From assembly GCF_000384115.1 (NCBI RefSeq), contig NZ_KB913029.1, positions 4,687,057-4,751,056 of the forward strand: DNA of 64,000 bases. Direction: 5' to 3'. The translations under genes were made by a program, and so were the position numbers. Of this stretch, positions 52,225-60,384 are shown piece after piece. Numbering within the stretch: the first letter of the stretch is position 1; each line of letters opens with the position of its first letter. Under the pieces are notes generated by a model. It saw only the letters and a list, made by a program, of their open reading frames with translations. It was not told the DNA's origin and ran no database searches. The stretch comes from Sporichthya polymorpha DSM 43042 (GTDB lineage: Bacteria; Actinomycetota; Actinomycetes; Sporichthyales; Sporichthyaceae).

Positions 52225-52616
52225 GCGGTCCCTCGCACTCGACTCCGGTCCACAAACGCTACGGCTCAATAGTCTAGTTGTCGAGTATTTGTGACGCGAC
52301 TACCTGGTCCGGCGGGGCCGATCTGCGCACTCGGCGCACCTCGGCCCCGACCCCACCGCCCGCACCGGTGCTCAAGTGCACACTCGGCGCACCTCGGCTC
52401 CGACCGCCGGTTGTCGGGCGCATCCCCCGGGGTCGTCGGGGGGAGGTCGGGGGGCGGGCCCCCGACTGTGGGGGTCGTCGGGGGAGGTCGGGCGGAGCCC
52501 CCCCCGATGGGGGTCGTCGGGGGGAGGAGGTCGGGGGGCGGAGCCCCCCGACTGTGGGGGTCGTCGGGGGGGGGTCGGGGGGCGGAGCCCCCCGACTGTC
52601 GGTATACATGCATCCC
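52225..52616. repeat. Divergent intergenic region with GC hairpin array
   Basis: 392 bases between the divergent MaoC and kinase genes, with no gene. It holds two copies of an 18-base direct repeat CACTCGGCGCACCTCGGC (52328-52345 and 52381-52398). An array follows in which a palindrome GTCGGGGGGC-GGA-GCCCCCCGAC recurs. Two copies are perfect with 10-bp stems (52530-52552 and 52574-52596), one is near-perfect (52446-52466) and one degenerate (52487-52510). They are spaced by GGGGGTCGTCGGGG units of about 40-45 bases. The unit looks like a REP/MITE-like palindromic element or a terminator-type hairpin amplified in place. Confidence 0.75.
52603..52608 (+). promoter_or_regulatory. Possible -10 box TATACA for the kinase gene
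   Basis: TATACA immediately after the last hairpin copy, eight bases before ATG 52617. A leaderless start is possible; no Shine-Dalgarno is present. Confidence 0.4.
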
Positions 52617-53672
52617 ATGAGCGATCCGTCAGCCCTGACCGCCGCGTGGACCGAGAAGGTGCTCGCCTGGCTGCCCGGCGTGCTGCCCGGGGACGGGCCG
52701 ATCGAGCTGGAGCCCCTCGTCGCGGGGCACTCGAACCTCGTGTTCGCCCTGCGCCGGGGCGAGGACCGCTACATCCTGCGCCGCCCGCCGATGGGTGAGT
52801 ACGCGGAGTCCGCGCACGACGTCCTGCGCGAGGCACGCCTGCTGACGGTGCTCGCCGACGTCGGCTCGACCCGCACGCCGCGGGTCGTCGCGATCGCTGA
52901 GACCGGGGACGCCGCCGGCATCGGCCCCGCCTACGTCATGACGCGCCTGCCCGGCGAGGCCATCCGGACCGAGGCGCCGCCGTGGCTGGACAGCCCGGAG
53001 AAGCGCGCGACGGTCGGCCGGGAGCTCGTCAGCGCGCTCGCCGAGCTGCACGCGCTGCCGATCGAGCCGTTCGAGGCCGCCAAGCTCGGCCGCGCCGGCG
53101 GGTATCTGTCACGTCAGCTGAAGCGGTGGTCCGGCCAGCGGGACGAATTCGTCGCCAAGGGCGTCCGTCCTCTCGCCGACGAGCCGCCGATCCGCGAGTG
53201 GCTGTTCGCGAACCAGCCCGAGGAGCGGGCCTCCACGCTCGTCCACGGCGACTTCAAGCTCGACAACGTCCTCGTCGACCCCGGGACCAGCAGGGTCACC
53301 TGCGTCCTGGACTGGGAGATGGCGACGATCGGCGACCCCCTCGCCGACCTCGGATTCCTCCTCTCCTTCTGGCCGGACTCCCCCGAGACCGCCGCGGTCT
53401 TCTCGGAGTTGCTCGGCGAGGTCACCCTCGGCGAGGGCTTCCCGGACCGCGCCGGCCTCGTCGAGATCTACGCCGAGCTGACACAGCAGAAGCTCACGAT
53501 GGACGATCTGCGCTGGTACCAGGTCCTCGCGATGTGGAAGATGGCGCTGCTGCTCGAGGCCAGCTACACCCGCCACCTCGCCGGAACCACGGACGACCCG
53601 TTCTTCGCGTGCCTGGACACGGCGAACCCGCGCCTGCTCGCCGCTGCCCTCGCGCTCACGAAGTCCGGCTGA
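52617..53672 (+). CDS. ACAD10/11-type APH-fold kinase
   Basis: 351 aa. Aminoglycoside-phosphotransferase fold: LEPLVAGHSNLVFALRRGEDRYILRRPP (phosphate loop and Lys/Arg), Brenner motif LVHGDFKLDNVLVD (catalytic Asp and Asn, about 225-240), and CVLDWEMATIGDPLADLGF (metal Asp). This subfamily is the kinase domain of ACAD10/11, which phosphorylates 4-hydroxyacyl-CoA for elimination. A position beside acyl-CoA dehydrogenases fits that use better than drug resistance. An ATG three codons upstream (52608) is possible but would place the start inside the -10 box. Confidence 0.82.
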   Translation: MSDPSALTAAWTEKVLAWLPGVLPGDGPIELEPLVAGHSNLVFALRRGEDRYILRRPPMGEYAESAHDVLREARLLTVLADVGSTRTPRVVAIAETGDAAGIGPAYVMTRLPGEAIRTEAPPWLDSPEKRATVGRELVSALAELHALPIEPFEAAKLGRAGGYLSRQLKRWSGQRDEFVAKGVRPLADEPPIREWLFANQPEERASTLVHGDFKLDNVLVDPGTSRVTCVLDWEMATIGDPLADLGFLLSFWPDSPETAAVFSELLGEVTLGEGFPDRAGLVEIYAELTQQKLTMDDLRWYQVLAMWKMALLLEASYTRHLAGTTDDPFFACLDTANPRLLAAALALTKSG

Positions 53673-53691
53673 TCCGGCACAGGAGTCGACG

Positions 53692-54576
53692 GTGAACCCC
53701 GAGCGACTGCGGGTCTCCGCGAACGGTCTGGCGTTCGAGGTGCTGGCCTGGGGCCGCCCGGACGATCCGCTCGTCCTGTGCCTGCACGGGTTCCCCGACA
53801 CCCCGTGGACCTGGCGGGAGCTCGGCCCGTACCTGGCCGCGCGCGGCCGCCGCGTGGTCGCGCCGTTCCTCCGCGGCTACGCGCCGACCGACCTCGCGCC
53901 CGACGACGACTATTCGGCGCCGGCCATCGCCCAGGACGTGCTCGCGCTGCACGCCGCGCTCGGCGGGGACACACGGGCGGCGCTGGTCGGCCACGACTGG
54001 GGCGCGGTCGTCACCTACGCCGTCACCCAGGCCGCGCCGGCGACGTTCGCGCGGTACGTCACGCTCGCGGTTCCGCCGACGGCCGCCGTGATCGCCCCGT
54101 TCCGCCGGCGCGCGACGCTGACCACCGGCCTGGGCCAGTTGCGCCGGAGTTGGTACACCGCGTTCAACCAGCTGCCCGGGATCTCGGAGCGCTCCCTGGA
54201 CCGCTTGATCCCGAAGCTCTGGCGCGACTGGTCCCCCGGGTTCGCCGGCCGCGGCGACGCCGAGACCGCACTGACGGCGCTGCAGCGACCGGAGAACCGC
54301 CGCGCCGCGCTCCGCTACTACCGGGACAACCTGCGCCCGGGCGCGATCCGGACCGGCATCGCCCCGCTCGGCGCGCCGCTGCTGTACCTGCACGGGGCCG
54401 ACGACGGCTGCATGCGCGTCGAGCTCCTGCCGCTCGCCGAGCCGCACCTGCCGCCCGGCAGCCGCGCCGTCGCGGTCGACGACGCCGGCCACTTCCTGCA
54501 GCTGGAGAAGCCGGCGGTCGTGAACGGCCTGATCGGCCGGTGGATCGCCGAGCGGGACCCCAACGGTCAGCGCTGA
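53692..54576 (+). CDS. Alpha/beta hydrolase (epoxide hydrolase-like)
   Basis: 294 aa. HGFPDTPWTWREL gives the HGxP oxyanion motif, GHDWGAVVTYA the nucleophile Asp (about 103), and a Tyr/Trp-rich cap follows. YLHGADDGCM holds the acid, and DAGHFLQLEKP the catalytic His near 268. The Asp nucleophile with HGFP points to epoxide hydrolase or haloalkane dehalogenase rather than esterase. GTG 53692 with GGAG six bases before it. Likely in one operon with the kinase (19-base gap) and the following SDR. Confidence 0.8.
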   Translation: MNPERLRVSANGLAFEVLAWGRPDDPLVLCLHGFPDTPWTWRELGPYLAARGRRVVAPFLRGYAPTDLAPDDDYSAPAIAQDVLALHAALGGDTRAALVGHDWGAVVTYAVTQAAPATFARYVTLAVPPTAAVIAPFRRRATLTTGLGQLRRSWYTAFNQLPGISERSLDRLIPKLWRDWSPGFAGRGDAETALTALQRPENRRAALRYYRDNLRPGAIRTGIAPLGAPLLYLHGADDGCMRVELLPLAEPHLPPGSRAVAVDDAGHFLQLEKPAVVNGLIGRWIAERDPNGQR

Positions 54577-54630
54577 CCGTGGAGGTGGCATCCTCCTGTT
54601 ACCCCCGAGTAGTTGGCAGAGGAGAAGCAC

Positions 54631-55392
54631 GTGAACATCAGCGGAAGCTCCGCCCTGGTCACCGGCGGGGCCTCGGGCCTCGGCCTGGCCACCGTCAAGA
54701 AGCTGCACGCGTCCGGCGCCAAGGTCGTGATCGTCGACCTTCCGTCCTCCGACGGCGAGGCCGTCGCCAAGAGCCTCGGTGAGGGTGCGGTCTTCGCCGG
54801 CGCCGACGTGCGTGACCCCGAGGCCGTCCAGGCCGCGGTCGACGCCGCGGGCGCGCTCGCCCCGCTCCGCGTGGTCATCAACTGCGCCGGCATGGGCTAC
54901 GCGATCAAGACCCTCGGCAAGGAGGGCCCGCACGACCTCGAGAGCTTCGAGCGCACGATCACCATCAACCTGATCGGCACGTTCAACGTCATCCGCCTCG
55001 CCGCCGCGGCGATCGCGAAGAACGACGAGGTCGACGGCGAGCGTGGCGTCATCGTCAACACCGCCTCGGTCGCGGCCTTCGACGGCCAGATCGGCCAGGC
55101 CGCGTACTCGGCGTCGAAGGGCGGCATCGTCGGCATGACCCTGCCGATCGCGCGTGACCTCGCCTCGACGAAGATCCGCGTCGTCACCGTCGCCCCGGGC
55201 CTGTTCAAGACCCCGCTGTTCGACAGCCTGCCGCCGGAGGCGATCGCCTCGCTCGAGAAGTCGGTGCCGCACCCGTCGCGCCTCGGCGACCCGGCCGAGT
55301 TCGCCGACCTGATCGACCACATCGTGTCGAACCCGATGCTCAACGGCGAGACGATCCGCCTCGACGGCGCGATCCGGATGGCGCCGCGGTAG
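54631..55392 (+). CDS. SDR, 3-hydroxyacyl-CoA dehydrogenase type II-like
   Basis: 253 aa. Classical [18 protein letters not shown] (cofactor loop), [34 protein letters not shown] with catalytic Ser, Tyr and Lys, and [13 protein letters not shown]. The sequence is close to HSD10-type 3-hydroxyacyl-CoA dehydrogenases, the third step of a beta-oxidation cycle. GTG 54631 has GGAG six bases upstream; a TTG at 54613 would start upstream of that site. A TTACCCCCGAGTAG stretch about 30 bases before the start could be an operator. Confidence 0.83.
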   Translation: MNISGSSALVTGGASGLGLATVKKLHASGAKVVIVDLPSSDGEAVAKSLGEGAVFAGADVRDPEAVQAAVDAAGALAPLRVVINCAGMGYAIKTLGKEGPHDLESFERTITINLIGTFNVIRLAAAAIAKNDEVDGERGVIVNTASVAAFDGQIGQAAYSASKGGIVGMTLPIARDLASTKIRVVTVAPGLFKTPLFDSLPPEAIASLEKSVPHPSRLGDPAEFADLIDHIVSNPMLNGETIRLDGAIRMAPR

Positions 55393-55401
55393 AAAGTCCT
55401 C

Positions 55402-56175
55402 ATGGCTCCCCTCCGGATCGAGCGGGACGGGCCGCTGGCCGTTCTGACCATCGCCAACCCGCCGCTCAACCTGTGGGACGCCACGACGGGGCCCGCGTTC
55501 GTCGCGGCCCTCGACACGCTCGACGCCGACCCTCCGCGTGGACTCCTGGTCCGCGCGGAGGGTCGCGTGTTCACCGGGGGTGTCGACGTCCACCTGTTCT
55601 CGGGGTTGGACGCCGACCGCGGCACCGCCCTCGCGCGCCAACTCCTCGGCATCGCCGACCGGATCGCCGCGCTCCCGTACCCGACGGTCCTGGCCGCGCA
55701 CGCCCTCTGCCTGACGTGGGGCTTCGAAGTCGCCCTGGCCTGCGACCTCCTCCTCGCCGCCGAGGGCGCGCAGTTCGCCCTGGTCGAGCAGATCGTCGGC
55801 CTCAGCCCGTTCATGGGCGGGCCTCAGCGCCTCGCCCTGCGCGTCGGCCCGGCGCGGGCGAAGGAGTTCGTCTACACCGGCGACCGCTACGACGCCGCGA
55901 CGCTCGAGTCGTGGGGCGTGGTGAACCGCGTCCTGCCCGCCGACAACTTCGACGCGACCGCGCGCGAGGTCGCGAGCTGGCTCGCCTCGGGGCCGACCCG
56001 GGCGCACGAGATGACCAAGCAGCTGATCGACACGGCCTGCTCCGCCGGCGAACCCGCCGCCACCGCCATCACCCCCGAGCTGGCCGGCGCCCTGTTCGAG
56101 ACCGCCGACACCCGTAACGCGGTCGCCTCGTTCCTGTCCGACGGCCCCGGGAAGGCGACCCACTCCGGGCGGTGA
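55402..56175 (+). CDS. Enoyl-CoA hydratase/isomerase
   Basis: 257 aa crotonase fold. [15 protein letters not shown] (oxyanion hole region) and [41 protein letters not shown] carry Glu at both usual positions (GFE and LVE), so hydratase activity is possible. [20 protein letters not shown] is the typical end. Nine bases after the SDR, so the pair gives hydration and oxidation of a CoA thioester. Good length for the family; substrate unknown. Confidence 0.85.
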   Translation: MAPLRIERDGPLAVLTIANPPLNLWDATTGPAFVAALDTLDADPPRGLLVRAEGRVFTGGVDVHLFSGLDADRGTALARQLLGIADRIAALPYPTVLAAHALCLTWGFEVALACDLLLAAEGAQFALVEQIVGLSPFMGGPQRLALRVGPARAKEFVYTGDRYDAATLESWGVVNRVLPADNFDATAREVASWLASGPTRAHEMTKQLIDTACSAGEPAATAITPELAGALFETADTRNAVASFLSDGPGKATHSGR

Positions 56176-56265
56176 TTCCCGAGCAGTGACGAACCGCCCG
56201 CGGCTCCCCTAGCCTCGTGCCGATCCAGCCCCCGCGTGAACCAGGTCACAGCTCAGGGAGTCGTC

Positions 56266-57123
56266 ATGGGACGAGTGTCAGGCAAGGTCGCCCTCATCAC
56301 CGGTGCCGCCCGCGGCCAGGGCCGCGCGCACGCCCTCCGCCTCGCGGAGGAGGGTGCGGACATCATCGCCGTCGACGTCTGCGCACAACTGGAGACCGTG
56401 CCCTACGGGCTGGGGACGCCCGATGACCTGGCCGAGACCGCGAAGCTCGTCGAGGAGCACGACCGTCGCGTGATAACCCGTCAGATCGACGTACGTGACC
56501 TGCCCGGCCTCCAGCAGGTCGTCGCCGACGGCGTCGCGGAGCTCGGTGGCCTGGACATCGTGGTCGCGAACGCCGGCATCGGCAGCTTCGCCCCGCTCTG
56601 GGAGCTCACCGAGCAGCAGTGGGACGAGATGATCGGCGTCAACCTCACCGGCGTCTGGAAAACAGTGAAGGCGGCGATCCCCACGATGATCGAGGCGGGC
56701 AAGGGCGGATCGATCATCCTCACCAGCTCGCTCGCCGGCCTGGTGGCGTTCCCGAACCTCGGCCACTACAACGCCGCGAAGCACGGCGTCACCGGACTGA
56801 TGCGCACTCTCGCGATCGAGCTCGCGCCGTTCAACATCCGGTGCAACTCCTTGCACCCGGCGATCGTGCACACCGACATGACCCACAACGACGCGATCTA
56901 CCAGCTGTTCCTCCCCCACCTGCAGGACCCGTCGCGGGAGGAGGTCGACGAGGGCTACTCGATGATGCACGCGTTGAAGGTCTCCGGCCTCGAGGCGATC
57001 GACATCGCGAACATGGTGCTGTTCCTCGCCTCCGACGAGAGCCGCTACATCACCGGGACCACGCAGGTCCTCGATGCGGGCGGCAGCGCACCGTTCAAGA
57101 TCCCGCACGGCATGGTCGGCTGA
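56266..57123 (+). CDS. Mycofactocin-type SDR oxidoreductase
   Basis: 285 aa. Starts MGRVSGKVALITGAARGQGRAHALRLAEEGADIIAVDV. An inserted segment PYGLGTPDDLAETAKLVEEHDRRVI between strands 2 and 3 is the mark of the mycofactocin-coupled SDR family, whose NAD is not exchanged and is reoxidised through mycofactocin. The catalytic part is TSSLAGLVAFPNLGHYNAAKHGV; the end reads ITGTTQVLDAGGSAPFKIPHG. It likely oxidises a hydrophobic alcohol such as a carveol- or steroid-like one. ATG 56266 has GGGAG five bases upstream. Mycofactocin biosynthesis genes are not in the window. Confidence 0.85.
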   Translation: MGRVSGKVALITGAARGQGRAHALRLAEEGADIIAVDVCAQLETVPYGLGTPDDLAETAKLVEEHDRRVITRQIDVRDLPGLQQVVADGVAELGGLDIVVANAGIGSFAPLWELTEQQWDEMIGVNLTGVWKTVKAAIPTMIEAGKGGSIILTSSLAGLVAFPNLGHYNAAKHGVTGLMRTLAIELAPFNIRCNSLHPAIVHTDMTHNDAIYQLFLPHLQDPSREEVDEGYSMMHALKVSGLEAIDIANMVLFLASDESRYITGTTQVLDAGGSAPFKIPHGMVG

Positions 57124-57170
57124 GGCTGGTCGACTGAGGGTGGTCGGCCGGCCGTCGCCGCGAGGCGGGG

Positions 57171-57926
57171 TCAGAAGATCGTGTAGCCGCCGTCGACGAC
57201 GATCTCGTTGCCGGTGTGGAAGGTCAGACTGGGGTCCGCGAGGAACGGGGCGACCGCCTCGAACTCCTCGGGGTCGGCCCAGCGCCGGACCGGCGTGCGC
57301 GCCGTCGTCGCGGCCAGAAACTTCTCGCTGGCCTGGGCCTGGGCGTTCAGCGGCGTCCGGGTCCAGCCCGGGATCAGGATGTTGCACCGGACGCGGTGGC
57401 GCGCGAGTTCGACCGCCAGCGTGCGGCCGAGGCCGAGCAGCGCGGTCTTGCTGGCGGCGTAGGACGCCTGACCCGCGCCGCCGTACCGGGAGATCGTCGA
57501 GGACACCACGACCATCGAGCCGCCGGTGCCCTGCTCGATGAAGACGCGGGCGGCCTCGCGCGTGGTGAGGAAGGCGCCGTCGAGGTTCACGCGCATCACC
57601 TCGCGCCAGTCCGCGAACGTCATGTCCTGGATGGGTGCCGCCGCGTGGATGCCGGCGTTGGCGAAGAAGCAGTCGAGGCGGCCGAACTCGGCCAGCGTCT
57701 GGCGCATCGCGGCCGCGACCTCGCCCTCGTCACCGACGTCGCAGCGGACCGGCAGCACCCGGCGACCGTGCACGGCGAGCATGGCCGCGGCGCCGGCGTT
57801 GCGGGACTTGTTGCGGCCCCAGATCGCGACGTCCGCGCCCGCCCGCGCCGCCCCGGCCGCGAGGGAGAGCCCGATGCCGGAGTTGCCGCCGGTGACGACG
57901 ACGGTCCGGCCGGTCAGATCGTGCAC
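57171..57926 (-). CDS. SDR family oxidoreductase
   Basis: 251 aa. TGGNSGIGLSLAAGAARAG (cofactor loop), NAGIHAAAPIQDM, SSTISRYGGAGQASYAASKTALLG with Ser, Tyr and Lys, RCNILIPGWTRTPLN and the usual end GNEIVVDGGYTIF. Classical SDR like FabG or gluconate 5-dehydrogenases; substrate unclear. It converges on the mycofactocin SDR (47-base gap with a GGCCGGCC palindrome) and is preceded by the MarR gene, 20 bases away, so the two are probably one transcript. Confidence 0.8.
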   Translation of the reverse strand: MHDLTGRTVVVTGGNSGIGLSLAAGAARAGADVAIWGRNKSRNAGAAAMLAVHGRRVLPVRCDVGDEGEVAAAMRQTLAEFGRLDCFFANAGIHAAAPIQDMTFADWREVMRVNLDGAFLTTREAARVFIEQGTGGSMVVVSSTISRYGGAGQASYAASKTALLGLGRTLAVELARHRVRCNILIPGWTRTPLNAQAQASEKFLAATTARTPVRRWADPEEFEAVAPFLADPSLTFHTGNEIVVDGGYTIF

Positions 57927-57946
57927 GCCGACTCCCGGTACTCGCG

Positions 57947-58441
57947 CTACTTGCTGTCACCCAGGCCGCGTCGCACCGCGCGGAGGTCGGCGGTGATCCG
58001 GTCCGCGGTCGCGTCGTCGACACCGGGCAGCCCGAACCCTACGGCCGCCAGCGCCTTGCTCGCTCGGGTCGCGGTCTCGTCGCCCTCGGGAGTGAGCTCG
58101 GCGAGCACCGTCCGGCGGTCCGTCGGGTGCGGCCGGCGTGCCACCAGGCCCGCGTTCTCGAGCTGGTCGATGACCATCGTGACCGTCGTCGGGTGCACGA
58201 GCAGCCGCTTCGACAGCTGACCCAGCGGGCGTGACGCTCCGTCAGAGGCCTGCAGCGTGATCATCACCATGTAGCCGGTGCGGGTCAGGCCCTGCTCCTT
58301 GAGGACGCGGTCGACCTCCTCGGTCATCAGCGCCGAGGCGCGCAGCACCGAGAACAGGGCGGCGAACTGGGCGGGAGCCGGCGCACCGCGGGCCTCCCAC
58401 CGCGCGCGCATCCACCCGATCGCGTCGGAATCCTCGGCCAC
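57947..58441 (-). CDS. MarR-family transcriptional regulator
   Basis: 164 aa. Winged helix: LTRTGYMVMITLQASDGASRPLGQLSKRLLVHPTTVTMVIDQLENAGLVARRPHPTDRRTVLAELTPEG is the whole MarR DNA-binding core (quoted only by its ends: LTRTGYMVMI to LTPEG, about 65-135), with the wing RRPHPTDRRT. It probably binds its own promoter and controls the SDR downstream, sensing a CoA or aromatic ligand. GTG 58441 has AGGAGA four bases upstream; an upstream in-frame start at 58516 lacks a site. Confidence 0.85.
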   Translation of the reverse strand: MAEDSDAIGWMRARWEARGAPAPAQFAALFSVLRASALMTEEVDRVLKEQGLTRTGYMVMITLQASDGASRPLGQLSKRLLVHPTTVTMVIDQLENAGLVARRPHPTDRRTVLAELTPEGDETATRASKALAAVGFGLPGVDDATADRITADLRAVRRGLGDSK

Positions 58442-58530
58442 GGCGTCTCCTGTCGTCCGGGCTGCCGCCCTCGCCCGCAGGATACTGCAGCGCCAGATAT
58501 TCGGGCACTGGAGCAATCGCGAAACGCCGA

Positions 58531-58560
58531 CGTCCCGGCCGCGAGGAGGCGGCCGGGACG
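58531..58560 (-). terminator. Hairpin terminator after binding protein B
   Basis: Perfect 12-bp stem (CGTCCCGGCCGC and complement) with a 6-base loop, 65 bases after the stop of the second binding lipoprotein and upstream of marR. No long U tract. Confidence 0.7.
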
Positions 58561-58624
58561 ACGACGGGGATGCCTTGGTCAGCGCGGCGGGTGATCCGGG
58601 TGGTGCGCGCCGCTCACCGATCGA

Positions 58625-60229
58625 TCACTTGTCCGTGTGGATGACGAACTGGTCCGGATCCGGCTCCCAGCCGTTCGGCGACCCGTCGGGGTTCGAGGCC
58701 GTGTTCGTGGTGTTGTACTTGTACATGAACTCGCGGCCCTGCCCGTAGTTGCGGTTCCAGGTCTGGCTGTCCTGCGACCCGCCGCGTTCGGCCTTCGAGT
58801 ACGAGAACCGCTGGTCCAGCGAGGCGTCGGCGGCGTACACGTCCCCGTTGCTCAGCTGCGCCATGAGCCGCTCGCGCGTCAGGTTCGGACCCACCGCCTT
58901 GGCCGCCCGCTCGAAGACCAGGGCGCCGACGTAGTTGGCCTGGACGATGTGGTGGTTCAGACCCTTGTTGCCGCGGGCGTACTTGTTCATCACGGCCATG
59001 AACTCCGAGCCCCACAGCTTGTAGGTCGTGTTCGTCCAGTACCGGCCCGCCGGGTGCTTGCCGAACAGCTGGCCCAGAACCTCGGCCGCGAGGTGGTTGC
59101 CCGAGATCCCCTTCGGCGGGTAGTAGCCCTGCTGCGCGGCCTCGACCATGAACTTCACGATCGTCGCGGGGTTGATCACGTAGTGCACGATCGTGTCCGG
59201 ATTCGCCGCACGCATCGCGAGCACCTGCGCCGACATCGACGTCTCGGAAATGCCGACGTCCATCCGCTTGACGAGCTGCGCGCCCGAGGCGTTGAGGACC
59301 TTGTTCACCGCGTCGCAGGAGAGCTGCATCTCCGGGCTCGTCAGGCAGATCAGCCCGTAGGTCTTCGGCCGAACGACGTTCTTCACCCACTGCGCGTTGG
59401 CCATGGCCTCGTGAATCATCGACATGTGGGTCGGGAACATGTACGGGTCCTGCCACTCCGTCTGGGAGTACGCCCACGTTCCGACCGCCGGCAGGCGGTA
59501 CTGCGCAAGGTCGGAGTGCACCGAGGCGCTGGCCCAGCTCAGGTAACCGAGCAGCGCGAAGACCTTGTCCTGGCCGACCAGCTTCTTGATGCAGGCCTTC
59601 GACCGCGAGACCTCGCCCGGACCGTCGTCGCAGTCGACCAGGGAGAGGCGCCGACCGAGGACGCCGCCACGGTCGTTGATCGAGGCGAACGTCGCCTTGG
59701 TCCCGTTGAGCATCGGTATCACGATCAGGTTGCCCAGTGCGACGCCGTGCATCGACACCGTGCCCAACTTGATCGAGTCCTTGGTGACGCCCAGGTCGGT
59801 GGCGCCGTTCTTCTCCGCCGCGATCCTCGCGTTCGCCGCCCGCTGCGCCGCGTCGTCGATGCTCGTCAGGCCCGCGGTGTCCCCGGCCTCGGTCGTGACG
59901 GCCTTGGCCTTTCCGCTCTCGGACTTCGCGCCGGTCTTCGCGGCTGAGCCCGACTTCGCGGCGTCGGCGACGGGGGCGGCGCCCGGGGCCTCGACCGGAG
60001 CGAGACCGGCGTCCGCCACACCCTCGGCGGTCCCGGCGTCGACCGGCGCGGCGCCGCCGACGTCCTGGGCCGCCGCGGCGTCGGCGGCGGTGTCCAGGGC
60101 AGAGACCGGCTCCTGCTGGGCGGTGTTCTCGTCGCTGCCGGATCCGCCGCTGCACGCGCTCAGAATGAGCGCCCCGCTGACGACGAGGGGAAGGGCGGCG
60201 AGCAGACCCTGCTTCTTCGCTCTGCGCAT
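58625..60229 (-). CDS. LivK-type substrate-binding lipoprotein (paralogue B)
   Basis: 534 aa. Lipoprotein signal LPLVVSGALILSAC-S and an Ala/Pro/Asp linker to about residue 125. A type I binding fold follows, nearly matching the 46803 gene: SIKLGTVSMHGVALG, CDDGPGEVSRSKACIKKL, WTNTTYKLWGSEFMAV. Differences cluster at ligand-facing stretches (ATPLVNG against VIPMLNG; LSYSSWA against LGYLSWA), so the ligands may be similar but not the same. No permease or ATPase nearby. ATG 60229 has AAGGAG five bases upstream. The leader holds a CCCCC-GTA-GGGGG palindrome. Confidence 0.85.
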   Translation of the reverse strand: MRRAKKQGLLAALPLVVSGALILSACSGGSGSDENTAQQEPVSALDTAADAAAAQDVGGAAPVDAGTAEGVADAGLAPVEAPGAAPVADAAKSGSAAKTGAKSESGKAKAVTTEAGDTAGLTSIDDAAQRAANARIAAEKNGATDLGVTKDSIKLGTVSMHGVALGNLIVIPMLNGTKATFASINDRGGVLGRRLSLVDCDDGPGEVSRSKACIKKLVGQDKVFALLGYLSWASASVHSDLAQYRLPAVGTWAYSQTEWQDPYMFPTHMSMIHEAMANAQWVKNVVRPKTYGLICLTSPEMQLSCDAVNKVLNASGAQLVKRMDVGISETSMSAQVLAMRAANPDTIVHYVINPATIVKFMVEAAQQGYYPPKGISGNHLAAEVLGQLFGKHPAGRYWTNTTYKLWGSEFMAVMNKYARGNKGLNHHIVQANYVGALVFERAAKAVGPNLTRERLMAQLSNGDVYAADASLDQRFSYSKAERGGSQDSQTWNRNYGQGREFMYKYNTTNTASNPDGSPNGWEPDPDQFVIHTDK

Positions 60230-60317
60230 GCTCACTCCTTGAGTCGGCCTCACACCTGACGGGGGCTCAGGTGTTCCGGAGAGCACCGCAAGTATTCGGC
60301 GGGCCGTCGGGGCCTAC

Positions 60318-60333
60318 ACCCCCCGTAGGGGGT
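60318..60333. promoter_or_regulatory. Palindrome ACCCCC-CGTA-GGGGGT upstream of binding protein B
   Basis: 6-bp arms around a 4-base spacer, about 90-105 bases before the start of paralogue B. A related TACCCCC half-site lies upstream of paralogue A (near 48590). Possible operator for a shared regulator, perhaps the LuxR/GAF protein at 61778. Confidence 0.35.
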
Positions 60334-60348
60334 AGATCCCGGTCCTTT

Positions 60349-60368
60349 GGAGGGACATGTCTCCCTCC
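60349..60368 (-). terminator. Weak hairpin after the amine oxidase gene
   Basis: 7-bp stem GGAGGGA/TCCCTCC with a 6-base loop, 17 bases past the oxidase stop, followed on the minus strand by AAAGG rather than a U run. Confidence 0.4.
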
Positions 60369-60384
60369 CACCCGGGCAGTCGGT

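Noticed and set aside
52430-52600. CRISPR array
   Set aside because: The units are palindromes with near-identical spacers of about 20 bases, with no cas genes; not a CRISPR layout.
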